A stretch of DNA of 34,479 nt from CAZKXX01 sp964556705 (GCA_964556705.1 CAZKXX010000034.1:1-34479); one strand, 5' to 3'. Positions 1 to 9,676 are shown, counted from the stretch's first letter. A program made the numbers and translations. Notes: generated by a model not told the origin, from the letters alone.

Positions 1-2
1 CG

Positions 3-2069
3 CGACCGGACTTGCCCGAGGCCCACAATTTGCTCGGCCGGATGCTCGGCCTGGCGGGCGGCGACGCGCAGGAGGTGATTCGAGCCTTCCGCGAAGCCGT
101 GCGGCTCGAACCGCGGTTCGTCGAGGCGCGCAACAACCTGGGGCTGGTGCTGGCGCAGATGGACGACGTGGAAGGCGCCGCGCGCGAATTTCGCGAAGCG
201 CTCCGGATCGACCCGGATTTTGCCGACGCGCACAGCAACCTCGGCTCGGTCCTCACCGAGACGAACGTGGACGAAGCCGTCGAGCACCTCGAAAGGGCCG
301 TTGCGCTTCAGCCGAACCACCTCCGGGCGCACTACAACCTCGCCCTAGCCTACAACCGCAAGTACGGAAACGATCGGGAGATCGAGCAGCTGCGTCGCGT
401 CCTCTCCCTCGACCCGCGTTTCCCGCAGGCCCACCTCTCGCTCGGCAAGAGCCTGTTGCGCCAGGGCGACGTCAAGGAGGCGATCCGCCACCTGCGCGAG
501 GCGGTGCGGCTCAATCCCGGCCTCGGCGAAGCTCACTATCAGCTCGGCCTGGCGCTGGGCCGCGCCGGCCAATCGGAGGAGGCGACGGCGGAACTGGCGC
601 GCGGGCGCGAGTTGATCTCGCAGGAACGCCGCGGGCAGGAGGCCAATCTCCTGCTCAACCAGGCGAGGGCGGAGCGGGCTCGGGGCGAACTGGAGAAAGC
701 CGTTTCAAACCTGCGCAAGGTCGCGCGCCTGTGGCCCGACAACCCCGACGTGCTCACCGACGTTGCCACAGCGCTGCTCGAGCAGGGCAAAGCCGACGAA
801 GCCGTGACCGAATTCCGCCGCGCGCTGGAGATTCAGCCCGGTTCCTATTCCGCGCACTTCGGTCTGGGACGCGCGCTGCTGGCGGGGCAGAGCGCCGGCG
901 AAGCCGCTGAGGCGTTCGAGGAGGCGCTTCGACTGCGCCCGTCTTCCGCGGAAGCTCATTACTATCTCGGCCTGGCGTTCGCGCGGCAGCGCGAACACGC
1001 GAAAGCCGCCGCCGCCTTCGAAAAGGCCCTGTCGCTCGACCCCGCGCACCCGGCGGCACGAGAGGAGCTCGAGCGAACGAGAGAACGCCAGCAGGCTGCG
1101 ATCCGGCAGGCCCCGGCTCCCGCCCTCCGGGACGCACCCGCTCCCTCGGCCGACGCGTCGGGAGCCGACGACCTCGCGGAAATCGCAAAGTTCAACCAGC
1201 TCATCGAGCAGGAGCAGCTTGACGCCGCGGAGCCCCTGCTGGTCGAATACCTGAAGACCCGTCCGAAATCCTGGCGCGCGCTCTATCAGCTCGGCTACGT
1301 CCAGTTCCGGAAGAAGAAGGTCGGCGAGTCCATTCAGTCTCTGGCCCGCTCGCTGCAACTGAACATTAACAACGCCGATGCGCACCTGGTGCTGGGACGC
1401 GCGCTCGGAGCCATCGGCCGCTACGACCGGGCGCTGATTGAAATGGAGTTTGCGGCCAGGCTGCGGCCCGACTCGCCGGAAGTCCACTACAACCTGGGAC
1501 GCGTTTATTCCATCCAGGACGATTTCGAGCGGGCGCGCGAGTCCTTCGAAAAAGTTCTTCGTCTCGACCCCGAGCACCTCGAAACGCTCAACGCCATGGG
1601 ATTCACGATGGAAGCTCTGGGCAATGACGAGCAGGCCAGAGAATACTATCGTAAGGCCATCGAGCTCAGCGAACGCCGCAAGCGGAAGTTCGACGCACCT
1701 TACGTGAACCTGAGCAGCCTCTACAACCGCCTGGCCCAGCCGCGTGAGGCGCTCGAGTACGCGCGCCGGGCAATTCAGGAAAATCCCGAATCTGACCTCG
1801 GCTACTTCCAGATGGGCAAGGCCTACCGGGCACTGGAGGAGTGGGAAAAATCGGCGGAGGCTCTGGAAAAGGCCATCGAACTCAAACCCCATGCCGCGCA
1901 GTACCACTACGTTTTGAGCTTCGTGTACCGCCGGCTCGGCAAGCCGGAGGAAAGCCTCGTCGCCCTGAGGGAGTTCCAGAAGCTGGACAGCCAGACCGCG
2001 TCGATTGAACGGAAAAGGCGCGGGACGCGGTCGCAGGCGACGCGCCCGCAGGTGGGCGACCGTGAGTAA
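3..2069 (+). CDS. TPR-repeat protein (5' end cut by window edge)
   Basis: The reading frame is already open at the window edge: the codons before the first possible start (TTG at 12) continue a TPR helix, so the true N-terminus lies outside. About 685 residues are visible. They form two blocks of tetratricopeptide repeats with the usual W/L-G-Y-A-P spacing (for example repeats ending in 'LDPDF', 'LNPGLGEAHYQLGLAL', 'LRPDSPEVHYNLGRVY'). An Ala/Pro-rich linker near residues 360-385 separates the blocks. TPR arrays are protein-binding scaffolds, and no catalytic domain is visible. The last 8 nt overlap the start of the downstream FG-GAP gene, which implies translational coupling. TPR plus ASPIC/UnbV gene pairs recur in Acidobacteriota, but their role is not established. 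The TPR call is certain; function and localisation are unknown. Confidence 0.9.
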   Translation, partial: RPDLPEAHNLLGRMLGLAGGDAQEVIRAFREAVRLEPRFVEARNNLGLVLAQMDDVEGAAREFREALRIDPDFADAHSNLGSVLTETNVDEAVEHLERAVALQPNHLRAHYNLALAYNRKYGNDREIEQLRRVLSLDPRFPQAHLSLGKSLLRQGDVKEAIRHLREAVRLNPGLGEAHYQLGLALGRAGQSEEATAELARGRELISQERRGQEANLLLNQARAERARGELEKAVSNLRKVARLWPDNPDVLTDVATALLEQGKADEAVTEFRRALEIQPGSYSAHFGLGRALLAGQSAGEAAEAFEEALRLRPSSAEAHYYLGLAFARQREHAKAAAAFEKALSLDPAHPAAREELERTRERQQAAIRQAPAPALRDAPAPSADASGADDLAEIAKFNQLIEQEQLDAAEPLLVEYLKTRPKSWRALYQLGYVQFRKKKVGESIQSLARSLQLNINNADAHLVLGRALGAIGRYDRALIEMEFAARLRPDSPEVHYNLGRVYSIQDDFERARESFEKVLRLDPEHLETLNAMGFTMEALGNDEQAREYYRKAIELSERRKRKFDAPYVNLSSLYNRLAQPREALEYARRAIQENPESDLGYFQMGKAYRALEEWEKSAEALEKAIELKPHAAQYHYVLSFVYRRLGKPEESLVALREFQKLDSQTASIERKRRGTRSQATRPQVGDRE

Positions 2070-3951
2070 CGGGCGGCCGTCCATTTGGAGGAGCCCGCTC
2101 CGCCGAACAACGCGCCGCCAGGCCCTCAGATTCCTCGGCGGATTGGGTGCGACCGCGACGCTGGAAGCAATTTCCAGCCTGCTGGGCGCTAGCCCCAGGG
2201 CGCTCGCGGCCGGCCGGATGCTCGCGGATTCGCAAACGAAGCCGAGGACATCACCTCCGCCCTGGGACGTGACCTTCGTGAACGTGGCCGCAGAAGCCGG
2301 CCTGGGAAATGCTCTCAACGTTTACGGCGGCGTCACCACCAAGAAATACCTGATCGAGGAAATCGGTTGCGGGGTGGCGTTTTTCGATTACGACCATGAC
2401 GGCTGGTTGGACATCTTCATGGTCAACGGCACAAAGTTCGAAGGATTCCCGCCGGGCAAAGAGCCGTCGAACTATCTCTTCCACAACAACCGCGACGGGA
2501 CGTTTAAGGACGTCACCGAAAAAGCCGGCCTCGTCCGCTCCGGGTGGGGCCAGGGCGTGTGCGTGGGGGATTACGACAACGACGGCTTCGACGATCTCTT
2601 CGTGACCTACTGGGGCGAAAACGTCCTCTACCACAACAACGGCGACGGAACTTTCACCGACGTGACCGCCAAAGCCGGCTTGGCCGGAACAGGGCGGCGC
2701 TGGAACTCCGGTTGCTGCTTTGTGGACTATGACCGCGATGGAGACCTCGATCTTTTCATCGCCAATTACGTGAATTTCGATCCGGCAGCAGTTCCCCTCC
2801 CGGGAGAGAACCCCTATTGCATGTCGTACGAGATCCCGGTCGGGTGCGGGCCGCAAGGGCTGGGCGGCGGGACGAACATGCTCTACCGCAACCGCGGGGA
2901 CGGGACGTTCGAAGATGTGTCGGAAAAATCCGGCGTCGTGAACCCGCGCGGCGTCCCCGAGCCGACTTCGGTGAACGCCAACTGGGTGCCCGTCGGTTCG
3001 TACGGCCTCACGGCCGTGGCGGCCGATTTCGACAACGACGGCTGGCCGGACCTCTACGTGGCCTGCGACTCGGCGCCGAGCCGCCTTTACCGCAACAACC
3101 ACGACGGGACGTTTTCCGAGATCGGAATGCTGGCCGGGTGCGCGCTGAGCGAAGACGGCGTGACGCAAGCGGGAATGGGCGTGGCCGTCGGCGACTACAA
3201 CAACGACGGCTGGCTCGATATTGTGAAGACGAACTTCTCCGGCGAAAACACCAACCTCTACCGCAACGTCGGCGACGGCACGTTTTACGAAGCGGCGTTC
3301 CAGGCCGGATTGGGAATCAACACGCGCTATCTGGGTTGGGGCGCGGGCCTCGTGGATTTCGATAATGACGGCTGGCGGGACATCTTCCTTGCCAACGGCC
3401 ACGTCTGGCCGGAAATCGAGGGCCGCAACCTTCACGTGACCTTCAAGCAGCGGAAAGTCGTTTACCGGAATCGCCGCGACGGCCGCTTCGAGGACGTGAC
3501 GGCGCGCTCGGGTGAGGACGTGACGGCGCTCTATTCGAGCCGCGGCTGCGCTTTCGGCGACTTCGACAACGACGGCGACATGGACGTGGTCATCATCAAC
3601 ATGAACGAGGCGCCGTCACTGCTCCGCAACGACAGCACGAGCCCGAACCACTGGATCAAGGTGAAGTGCGTCGGGACGCGCTCGAACCGCACGGCCATCG
3701 GCGCGCGCGTCCGGGTGCAGGCCGGAGGGATTTCCCAGATTGACGAGGTGATGAGCGGCGGGAGCTACGTCTCGCAGAACGATCTGAGACTGCATTTCGG
3801 TCTGGGCGAGGCCCGCCGCGTGGACCAGCTCGACGTGCGCTGGCCCACGGGCGAGACCGAAACCTTCCGCGACCTCCCCGTCAACCGGCTCTTCGTCATC
3901 GAAGAAGGCCGCGGAATCGTGAGAAGTGAGGAGTTCACGCGGCGAAAGTGA
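2062..3951 (+). CDS. FG-GAP/VCBS beta-propeller protein with ASPIC/UnbV C-terminal domain (CRTAC1-like), Tat-exported
   Basis: I chose GTG 2062 over the upstream ATG 2005. It has AGGTGG six bases upstream, overlaps the TPR stop by only 8 nt, and opens directly with a twin-arginine signal (TTRRQALRFLGG, residues 16-27). The 629-residue product has seven FG-GAP/VCBS blades, each with a calcium-type DxDxDG loop (DYDHDGWLD, DYDNDGFDD, DYDRDGDLD, DFDNDGWPD, DYNNDGWLD, DFDNDGWRD, DFDNDGDMD). The C-terminal ASPIC/UnbV domain covers roughly the last 100 residues ('NHWIKVKCVGTRSNR', 'LDVRWPTGETETF'). The family is extracellular or periplasmic and presumed to bind calcium, glycan or protein; no enzyme activity is established. 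It forms a two-gene unit with the TPR gene. A second such protein is encoded at 15368-17152. Confidence 0.9.
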   Translation: MSNGRPSIWRSPLRRTTRRQALRFLGGLGATATLEAISSLLGASPRALAAGRMLADSQTKPRTSPPPWDVTFVNVAAEAGLGNALNVYGGVTTKKYLIEEIGCGVAFFDYDHDGWLDIFMVNGTKFEGFPPGKEPSNYLFHNNRDGTFKDVTEKAGLVRSGWGQGVCVGDYDNDGFDDLFVTYWGENVLYHNNGDGTFTDVTAKAGLAGTGRRWNSGCCFVDYDRDGDLDLFIANYVNFDPAAVPLPGENPYCMSYEIPVGCGPQGLGGGTNMLYRNRGDGTFEDVSEKSGVVNPRGVPEPTSVNANWVPVGSYGLTAVAADFDNDGWPDLYVACDSAPSRLYRNNHDGTFSEIGMLAGCALSEDGVTQAGMGVAVGDYNNDGWLDIVKTNFSGENTNLYRNVGDGTFYEAAFQAGLGINTRYLGWGAGLVDFDNDGWRDIFLANGHVWPEIEGRNLHVTFKQRKVVYRNRRDGRFEDVTARSGEDVTALYSSRGCAFGDFDNDGDMDVVIINMNEAPSLLRNDSTSPNHWIKVKCVGTRSNRTAIGARVRVQAGGISQIDEVMSGGSYVSQNDLRLHFGLGEARRVDQLDVRWPTGETETFRDLPVNRLFVIEEGRGIVRSEEFTRRK

Positions 3952-3976
3952 GCCGCCCCGCCGGCAGGGCTCCCCA

Positions 3977-3991
3977 GGGTTGCTGCAACCC
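3977..3991 (+). terminator. Possible intrinsic terminator after the FG-GAP gene
   Basis: A 6-bp stem (GGGTTG with CAACCC) and a CTG loop are followed by CCTTTC. It lies 25 nt past the FG-GAP stop and just before the convergent GH51 stop at 3995. The stem is short and the T tract weak, so the call is tentative. Confidence 0.4.
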
Positions 3992-3994
3992 CTT

Positions 3995-5620
3995 TCAAGC
4001 CAGCTCCAGGGTCAGAACCGTCACCGAAGCGGGCGGGAAGGCGTAAACAAACGACCTCCCCTCGGCCTTCACCGGGCTCTCCTTCGGCTCCAGCGCGCTC
4101 GGATTGGCAAACGAGTTGTGCGCGCGCAGGTCCGTGGACACGAGCGTCCTCGTCTGGCCGGAACGCACCGAAGCGCCGCGGATGAAAACCTCTGTTTCCC
4201 GCGCTTCCGTGGCGTGCGGGTTGACCACGCTCAGCACCAGCCGCTTGTCCTGCAGCGAAGCCGACCCCGCCAGTCCCCACAGCGTTGCCGGCTTGTCCTG
4301 CGCCTGATAGCTCACCGTCGGGGCCGAGAAGACGGTCCGCACGGACTTCCCGCCGTAATGGGCCTTGTACATTTCGAAGACGTGGTAGTTGGGCGTGGCC
4401 ACGAACTTGTCCTCGTGGGCGAGGAACAGGCTGTGGAGGCAGTTGATGAGCTGAGCGACGTTCCCCATGACCACCTTGTCCGCATGACGGTTGAACGTGT
4501 CGAGAGTGAGCGCGGCAACGAGTGCGTCGCGAAGGCTCGAGGTCTGTCCGAACAGGTGCGATGGATGGACTTCCGTCCCCCGGCGGTGCCAGGCGCCCCA
4601 TTCGTCCACCACCAGCTTCACCTGGTGCTCGGGGTCGAACTCGCCCATCGCCGACCAGTGCAGCTTGATGAGTGAATCCATGCGGTCCGCGCGGCCCAGC
4701 AGCTCGTACCATTCGTTGTCGGAGAAATCGAGCGAGTTCCCCTTGCCCGTCGTCCCGCAGTAGTAGTGCAGCGCCCATCCGTAAACCGAGCGCAGGATGT
4801 TGCGACTTCGTTCGGTCAGACGGCTGAAGAAATCGCGCGTCCAGTTGACGTCGCCCCCGCTGGGGCCCGCCGGGATGAAGGCCAGTTCGACGCCGTAGCG
4901 CGGCACCCAGGCGATGAAGCGGCGATACTCGACCGCGTACTCAGCGCCCGTGAAATTCCCGCCACAGCCCCACGACTCGTTGCCGACGCCCCAGAACTTG
5001 ACGCGATAAGGCTCGCGATCGCCCTGCGAGGCGCGCAGATCGGAGAGCGTGGTCGCGCCCGCCGGCGCGTTGCAGTATTCCACCCACTCGTAGAAGTCCT
5101 TGGCCGGCAGGCTGCGCAGGTTGACGGCGAAGTAGGGCTCCGACTCGGTGAGCCGACAGAAGCGCATGAATTCGTTGGTGCCGAAGTGGTTGGAGTCGTA
5201 CTTCCAGGGGCCGTCGGGTGCCTCCCGAAGCTGCGGGCTGTCCAGCCAGAAATTGCTTCGGCGCGGACGCTCCGAGCGCGGGCCGACGCCGTCCCTCCAG
5301 TTATAGCTGTCCGCAAAGCAGCCCCCGGGCCAGCGCATGACGGTCCTCTTCAGCTTGAGCATGCGGTCCACAAGCGCCTTGCGGATTCCCCCGACGTTGG
5401 GGATTTTTGAGTTCTCCCCGACCCAGATTCCGTCGTAGATGACGCCACCCAGATGTTCGATGAAGTGCCCATAAAGGTCCGGCAGGATGGTGCCAATCGG
5501 CTCGTCGAGAACAACGTCCACTCGGGACTCGGCGGCCACGGCCCTCGGACCCAGCAGCAGGGCCGCGGCGCCGCCCGCCAGCGAGCGGGCAAGAAAATCG
5601 CGACGGTTGAAGTGATTCAT
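3995..5620 (-). CDS. GH51 alpha-L-arabinofuranosidase, Tat-exported (GH51-1)
   Basis: It hydrolyses terminal alpha-L-arabinofuranosyl units from arabinan or arabinoxylan fragments (family knowledge). ATG 5620 is chosen over GTG 5626 because the GAGGAGG Shine-Dalgarno is 7 nt from the ATG but only 1-2 nt from the GTG. The 541-residue product begins with a Tat signal (FNRRDFLARSLAGGAAALLL, residues 5-24), followed by a (beta/alpha)8 barrel. The GH51 fingerprints are RWPGG (residues 96-100), FGTNEF (146-151), acid/base E215 in FWGVGNESWG and nucleophile E340 in KLVVDEWGAW. A C-terminal beta-sandwich completes the fold. The length is normal for GH51. The gene lies 113 nt downstream of the TonB receptor on the same strand, with a strong hairpin between them. 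Exact substrate preference cannot be read from sequence. Confidence 0.93.
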   Translation of the reverse strand: MNHFNRRDFLARSLAGGAAALLLGPRAVAAESRVDVVLDEPIGTILPDLYGHFIEHLGGVIYDGIWVGENSKIPNVGGIRKALVDRMLKLKRTVMRWPGGCFADSYNWRDGVGPRSERPRRSNFWLDSPQLREAPDGPWKYDSNHFGTNEFMRFCRLTESEPYFAVNLRSLPAKDFYEWVEYCNAPAGATTLSDLRASQGDREPYRVKFWGVGNESWGCGGNFTGAEYAVEYRRFIAWVPRYGVELAFIPAGPSGGDVNWTRDFFSRLTERSRNILRSVYGWALHYYCGTTGKGNSLDFSDNEWYELLGRADRMDSLIKLHWSAMGEFDPEHQVKLVVDEWGAWHRRGTEVHPSHLFGQTSSLRDALVAALTLDTFNRHADKVVMGNVAQLINCLHSLFLAHEDKFVATPNYHVFEMYKAHYGGKSVRTVFSAPTVSYQAQDKPATLWGLAGSASLQDKRLVLSVVNPHATEARETEVFIRGASVRSGQTRTLVSTDLRAHNSFANPSALEPKESPVKAEGRSFVYAFPPASVTVLTLELA

Positions 5621-5679
5621 TTTCACGCCTCCTCAGAGAAGAGTCCGTCCGCGCGGCGGGGATTCTATATCAAAAGGAA

Positions 5680-5705
5680 GAGGCCGGGAACCCGGTCCCG
5701 GCCTC
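5680..5705 (-). terminator. Strong hairpin between TonB receptor and GH51-1
   Basis: Perfect 10-bp inverted repeat: GAGGCCGGGA at 5680-5689 and TCCCGGCCTC at 5696-5705, with a 6-nt loop. On the minus strand the stem is followed by TTCCTTTTG, as in a Rho-independent terminator. It starts 28 nt past the receptor stop codon. It may end the receptor transcript or act as a partial terminator or mRNA-stabilising hairpin that sets the receptor:GH51 ratio. Confidence 0.72.
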
Positions 5706-5733
5706 CTCGCGTTGGGGTTGATGTTGCAGCCCG

Positions 5734-8700
5734 CTAGAACTCGATGCGAGCACCGAGCTGGATTCTCCTCGGGAGGTTGCACTGCGCCGAGATTCTCCCG
5801 AAGGGGTTGCCCGGCTGGGGCTGGAAGTTGCGGACGCTGGTGTCCGGTCCGCAGAAATAGGCGCGGTTGAAGATGTTGCCGAGAGAGATTTCAAATCTCA
5901 GCCTGACGCTCTCCTGATAGACGAACGTCTCCTTGAAGATGTTGAAATCCTCGGCATACAGCGGGAATCGCCGGACGGAGCCGTCCACCCGGGGAGCGTT
6001 GCCGAGCGTTCGCGTTCCCGGATTGGCCCAGCCGTCCAGTGTCAGGTATCGGTCGGCGTTGGGGTCGAAATCGCCGCCGGTCCAGACACCACCGGACAGC
6101 CGGTTGGGTCGCCGCTGTGGGTTGAAGAGAAGGCCGCCCAGGTCGTTGTCCATGACAATGGGCAGAGGTCGGCCGGATTCATACCGCTGGAGAGCGGCAA
6201 CCTTCCATCCGCCGATGAATTTGTTTGCGATGCTGGAAACGTCCCGTCCCAGTCGCTTGCCCCGTCCGAAGGGCAGCTCGTACGTGTAGGCGACGATGAG
6301 CACGTGCGGCACGTCATCATCGCTCAGCCCGCGCTCGACGGCGGCGTTCACCGGATTCTGGTAGCGGCCGTTCCGACCGTCGCCCGCCTGGCCGGTCTCC
6401 GCGCCGTTGTTAATGAGCTTCGACCAGACGTGAGCGACGCGGAATTGCACGCCATTCGCGAACCGCTTATCGAGCGTCGTCTGCAAGGAGTGATAGATGC
6501 TCGAGCCCGCAGGAACGTTACGCCAGTTGATGATCTGATACTGCGGGAACGGGCGGATGGCCTGCGCGACGTTCCCAACGAATCCAGCGTAGGGTGGCGC
6601 GATGTTGGAGCCGGCCGGGCAGTTGGCTGTCAACTGAGCCGGGTCGTTAACGTTTGACTGCAAACAAGCGACTCCGAGGTCCAGGACCGCCGGGTCGTTC
6701 ATATTCGCTGCCGTGCCCAGGATGAACCGGTGCGCGGGCAAGCGAGTCCCGCGGTTCCCGACGTAGGAGACGTCGAGAAGCATGTTGTCAGTGACCTGAC
6801 GCTGGACGGACAAGCTCCAGTTCTGGTAGCGCGGCAGGTTGACACTGTCCAGAGGAATGCCCACGGGAGACCCACCGTTCGAGATCGTCGGATCGATGAA
6901 CGGCGGGAAGATGATGCGATCTTGCGGGAAGGCAGTGGCGACCGTCCCGCAGGCCGCATTGAGAGCCATGGTCCCGCCCGGACTGCCTCCGAAGAAGTAC
7001 GCCGGGCAGAGACCGTTGGTCACGTTGGGCGCCGTCGGATTACTTTCAAATCCGATCACGGGGAGGGCATTGAACTGCGAGACGCTGATCCCCGCGTAGT
7101 AGATTCCGTACCCGCCCCGCACGACATTTCTGTCCGACAGGCGGTACGCGAAGCCGAAACGCGGACCCCAGGAGTCCTTGGAGGGATCCTCGAACGACCT
7201 CCGACCGGCAAGGCCGGTTCCGGTGCCCGCGAATATCACCGCCCCAGGCAAGCCTCCGGCCCCGGGGTTGGGTACGGTCGGATCGAATGTGGACCAGCGG
7301 TCATGCTTCTCCACTTTGCCGGTTTGATAGTCCCAGCGGACGCCGAAGTTGAGCGTCAGCCGCGGGGTCACCTTGTACTCGTGCTGGTACCACGGGGCGT
7401 AGTAGCCTTCGTAGATCATGGGCTGGGTGCGAATTGAGAAGTTGGCGTCAAACACCTGGCCCAGCAGGAACGCAGCAAAGGGGTCGCCCGTAGCCCCGAC
7501 GTTGTTCCCGGCCGCGTCGTACCCTGCTGTGCTCAACCGGTTGAAGTTAAAGGTGCCGCCGTTGTTACCCCCCCATCCGTTGTTCATGATCTGGTGACGG
7601 CGGTATTCGAACCCCACCTTTACCGTGTGCTTGCCGGTAATCCAGGTCAGGTCATCGAGGAACTGCCAGCGGTTGTTGACGTCTCCTCCCTGACCCGTGC
7701 TGACCTGCCAGGGATTACCGAGAAACGCGTAACCGAGCCCGCCGCCGAAGTTGAACTGTCCCGGGGCGGCTTCATTATCGAGCAAGCCCTTCCCCAACCG
7801 CTGATTCCAATTCGCGCCGGCCCCCAGGTGGTGTCCTTCCATCACCCAGCGGTCATAGGAAATCAACGTGTGGTTGAACAGGTTGGGCTTGATGATCCAG
7901 TCGAACTGCTGGTGGGCGAAGCGGTTGGCAATCCGCTGGAAGAACCCGTGGCCGATGTAGTCGGGGTTCTGCCCAAGCGAGTTCTTGCCGACCGAGTTGA
8001 CGTTAAACGCGCAGTGGTCCGGACCTTCGCAGTTTCTCGCCTTCCCCGGCCGTTCGTTCATGAAGAACGTGTGCGTCATCTTGAAGCTGGGGCTGAACTG
8101 GTGGTCAATTCGCGTCAGCCACGTGAACACATCGATATAGCGGATCGCATCGCCGAACGCGCCCTGAGTGTTGAGCGTGAGACCGTCCCTCTCGGTGGGC
8201 GGAATCAGAGGGACAAGCACGTTATTCAGGGGATTGTTCAGAAGCGGATGCCCCGCCGGAATGATGTTTGCATTCGCCGTGGGCAGCCCGGTCACCGGGT
8301 CGAAACCAAAAGCGTCGCGGACGGGAAGCCCATTCACGATGCGGGTGGTTGTGGGATCGTAGATCTGTCCCTGGAACATCGGGCGGCCCAGCACGTCGAG
8401 AATCGGATTGCCATTCGCGTCCAGCAGTTGACCCCCCAGCAGCGCGCTGAAGTCGCCCTGCCGGAACGCGTTGACGGGCATCGTGTGCACAAACCCCGCG
8501 ATCGGGATCTGCTGGAGGTTCATCACGTCGAAGTTGGTGAAGAAGTGGGTCTTGTCCTTCCTGATGGGTCCTCCGAGCGTGAAGCCCAGGGTCTTCTGGT
8601 TCAAAGGATCCTTCTGACGTTCGAAGAAGTGGCGCGCCCGGAGGCCCTTGTTGATGTAAAAGCCGTAGACGCTGCCATGGAGTTCGTTCGTCCCCGACTT

Positions 8701-9453
8701 GGTCACGTACTCGGTAAACCCGCCGCTCGTGCGGCCGTACTGGGCGGAAAGCACGCCCGTCGAGACCTTGACCTCCTTGATGGCCTCGATGGGGGGTGAG
8801 CTCTCCTGCGTTTGTTGGTGACCCTCGGCGTACCCGAAGGCCGCGCCGTCAAACCAGTTTTCCGCCGCCATGGTCTGCCCGCCGTTGATGCGCGAGTTGA
8901 ACTGGCTGCCGCGGAACATCGAATCGCCGTTCGGTGCCATGGGCGTAAATCCCGGTTGCATGTAGAGCAGGGATTCCGCCAGACGAATGTCGGCGCCCAT
9001 CACCACGGGAAGGTCTTGGTAGTATTTCTCGTTGACCGTGTGCGCGGTCTCCGCCGTGGCGGTCTTGATCATTTCGGAAGCGGCAACGACTTCGACGGTC
9101 TCGATCACGGCGCCCAGTTCCAGCGCGGCATCCTGCCGGAAGACGGCGCCGGGCGTCAGCACGATCCCGCTCCGCGAGAAGGCTTTGAAGCCGTCGCGCT
9201 CCACCCTCACCGTGTAAGTGCCCAGAATGAGCAGCGGTGAGGTGTAGTTACCGGCGTCGTTGGTCGTCACGACCGTCTCGACACCGGTCTGTTCGTTTCG
9301 GATTGTCACTTTCGCCTGAGGAACCGCGGCGCCCACGGGATCGCTCACCAGACCCGTGATGACGGCGCGATCGGCGCGCTGGCCAAGCAGGAGGCCAGCT
9401 AAGAAGAGGTTCAGCACCAAGCTTCCTATCACAACCCTCGTTTGGCGGCTCAT
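5734..9453 (-). CDS. TonB-dependent outer-membrane receptor, Oar-like, with N-terminal carboxypeptidase-regulatory-like domain
   Basis: 1239 residues. A Sec signal peptide (about 1-25, hydrophobic 'VLNLFLAGLLLG') is followed by a CarboxypepD_reg/CnaB-like domain (about 28-110: 'ITGLVSDPVGAAVPQAKVTI', 'NDAGNYTSPLL'). A TonB plug (about 120-260, 'MFRGSQFNSRINGGQ', 'YGRTSGGFTEYVTKSGTNE') and a long 22-strand-type barrel follow. The protein ends in the aromatic outer-membrane signature GARIEF. ATG 9453 has GGGAGG 8 nt upstream. This architecture is the abundant Acidobacteriota Oar/SusC-like receptor type, inferred here to import arabino-oligosaccharides because a GH51 gene follows and a LacI regulator is divergent. 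Regulation is suggested by a near-consensus promoter and palindromes at 9641-9806. No SusD-like lipoprotein is adjacent, so this is not a Bacteroidetes-type PUL. Confidence 0.92.
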   Translation of the reverse strand: MSRQTRVVIGSLVLNLFLAGLLLGQRADRAVITGLVSDPVGAAVPQAKVTIRNEQTGVETVVTTNDAGNYTSPLLILGTYTVRVERDGFKAFSRSGIVLTPGAVFRQDAALELGAVIETVEVVAASEMIKTATAETAHTVNEKYYQDLPVVMGADIRLAESLLYMQPGFTPMAPNGDSMFRGSQFNSRINGGQTMAAENWFDGAAFGYAEGHQQTQESSPPIEAIKEVKVSTGVLSAQYGRTSGGFTEYVTKSGTNELHGSVYGFYINKGLRARHFFERQKDPLNQKTLGFTLGGPIRKDKTHFFTNFDVMNLQQIPIAGFVHTMPVNAFRQGDFSALLGGQLLDANGNPILDVLGRPMFQGQIYDPTTTRIVNGLPVRDAFGFDPVTGLPTANANIIPAGHPLLNNPLNNVLVPLIPPTERDGLTLNTQGAFGDAIRYIDVFTWLTRIDHQFSPSFKMTHTFFMNERPGKARNCEGPDHCAFNVNSVGKNSLGQNPDYIGHGFFQRIANRFAHQQFDWIIKPNLFNHTLISYDRWVMEGHHLGAGANWNQRLGKGLLDNEAAPGQFNFGGGLGYAFLGNPWQVSTGQGGDVNNRWQFLDDLTWITGKHTVKVGFEYRRHQIMNNGWGGNNGGTFNFNRLSTAGYDAAGNNVGATGDPFAAFLLGQVFDANFSIRTQPMIYEGYYAPWYQHEYKVTPRLTLNFGVRWDYQTGKVEKHDRWSTFDPTVPNPGAGGLPGAVIFAGTGTGLAGRRSFEDPSKDSWGPRFGFAYRLSDRNVVRGGYGIYYAGISVSQFNALPVIGFESNPTAPNVTNGLCPAYFFGGSPGGTMALNAACGTVATAFPQDRIIFPPFIDPTISNGGSPVGIPLDSVNLPRYQNWSLSVQRQVTDNMLLDVSYVGNRGTRLPAHRFILGTAANMNDPAVLDLGVACLQSNVNDPAQLTANCPAGSNIAPPYAGFVGNVAQAIRPFPQYQIINWRNVPAGSSIYHSLQTTLDKRFANGVQFRVAHVWSKLINNGAETGQAGDGRNGRYQNPVNAAVERGLSDDDVPHVLIVAYTYELPFGRGKRLGRDVSSIANKFIGGWKVAALQRYESGRPLPIVMDNDLGGLLFNPQRRPNRLSGGVWTGGDFDPNADRYLTLDGWANPGTRTLGNAPRVDGSVRRFPLYAEDFNIFKETFVYQESVRLRFEISLGNIFNRAYFCGPDTSVRNFQPQPGNPFGRISAQCNLPRRIQLGARIEF

Positions 9454-9640
9454 TCCTTTCGCCTCCCGGTGCAGATGCCGCTGAAGAGGACCGACTCCCT
9501 TCTTCCAGAGTTGGCACCGATCAAGTTCGCGTCTGCCGACCTGATTCTGCCAACTTGAATGGGAAGGAGTTCAGATTCCTCAGCGTTGGAGTTTCGAAAA
9601 CGGACCCCGTGTCGCTTAACGCTTAAGAGAAATTGAGCTG

Positions 9641-9668
9641 CTTACAGCGCTTCTTGTCGCGCTGTGAG
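9641..9668 (-). other. Inverted repeat/hairpin in receptor 5' leader
   Basis: Arms CTTACAGCGC (9641-9650) and GCGCTGTGAG (9659-9668) pair over 10 bp with one G-T wobble around an 8-nt loop. It lies just downstream of the predicted receptor transcription start and overlaps the operator candidate at 9663. Confidence 0.45.
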
Positions 9669-9676
9669 CGCTTGCA
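9663..9676. promoter_or_regulatory. LacI-family operator candidate O1
   Basis: TGTGAGCGCTTGCA is a pseudo-palindrome with half-site TGNRAGC and a central CG. It has two mismatches to the CcpA/LacI-type consensus TGWAANCGNTNWCA. It lies about 40 nt inside the predicted receptor transcript, a roadblock position. Confidence 0.5.

Noticed and set aside
705..2318. Long antisense ORF (537 aa) opposite the TPR and FG-GAP genes
   Set aside because: It is a mirror reading of GC-rich codons. The plus-strand products have clear TPR and FG-GAP motifs, while the antisense product has none.
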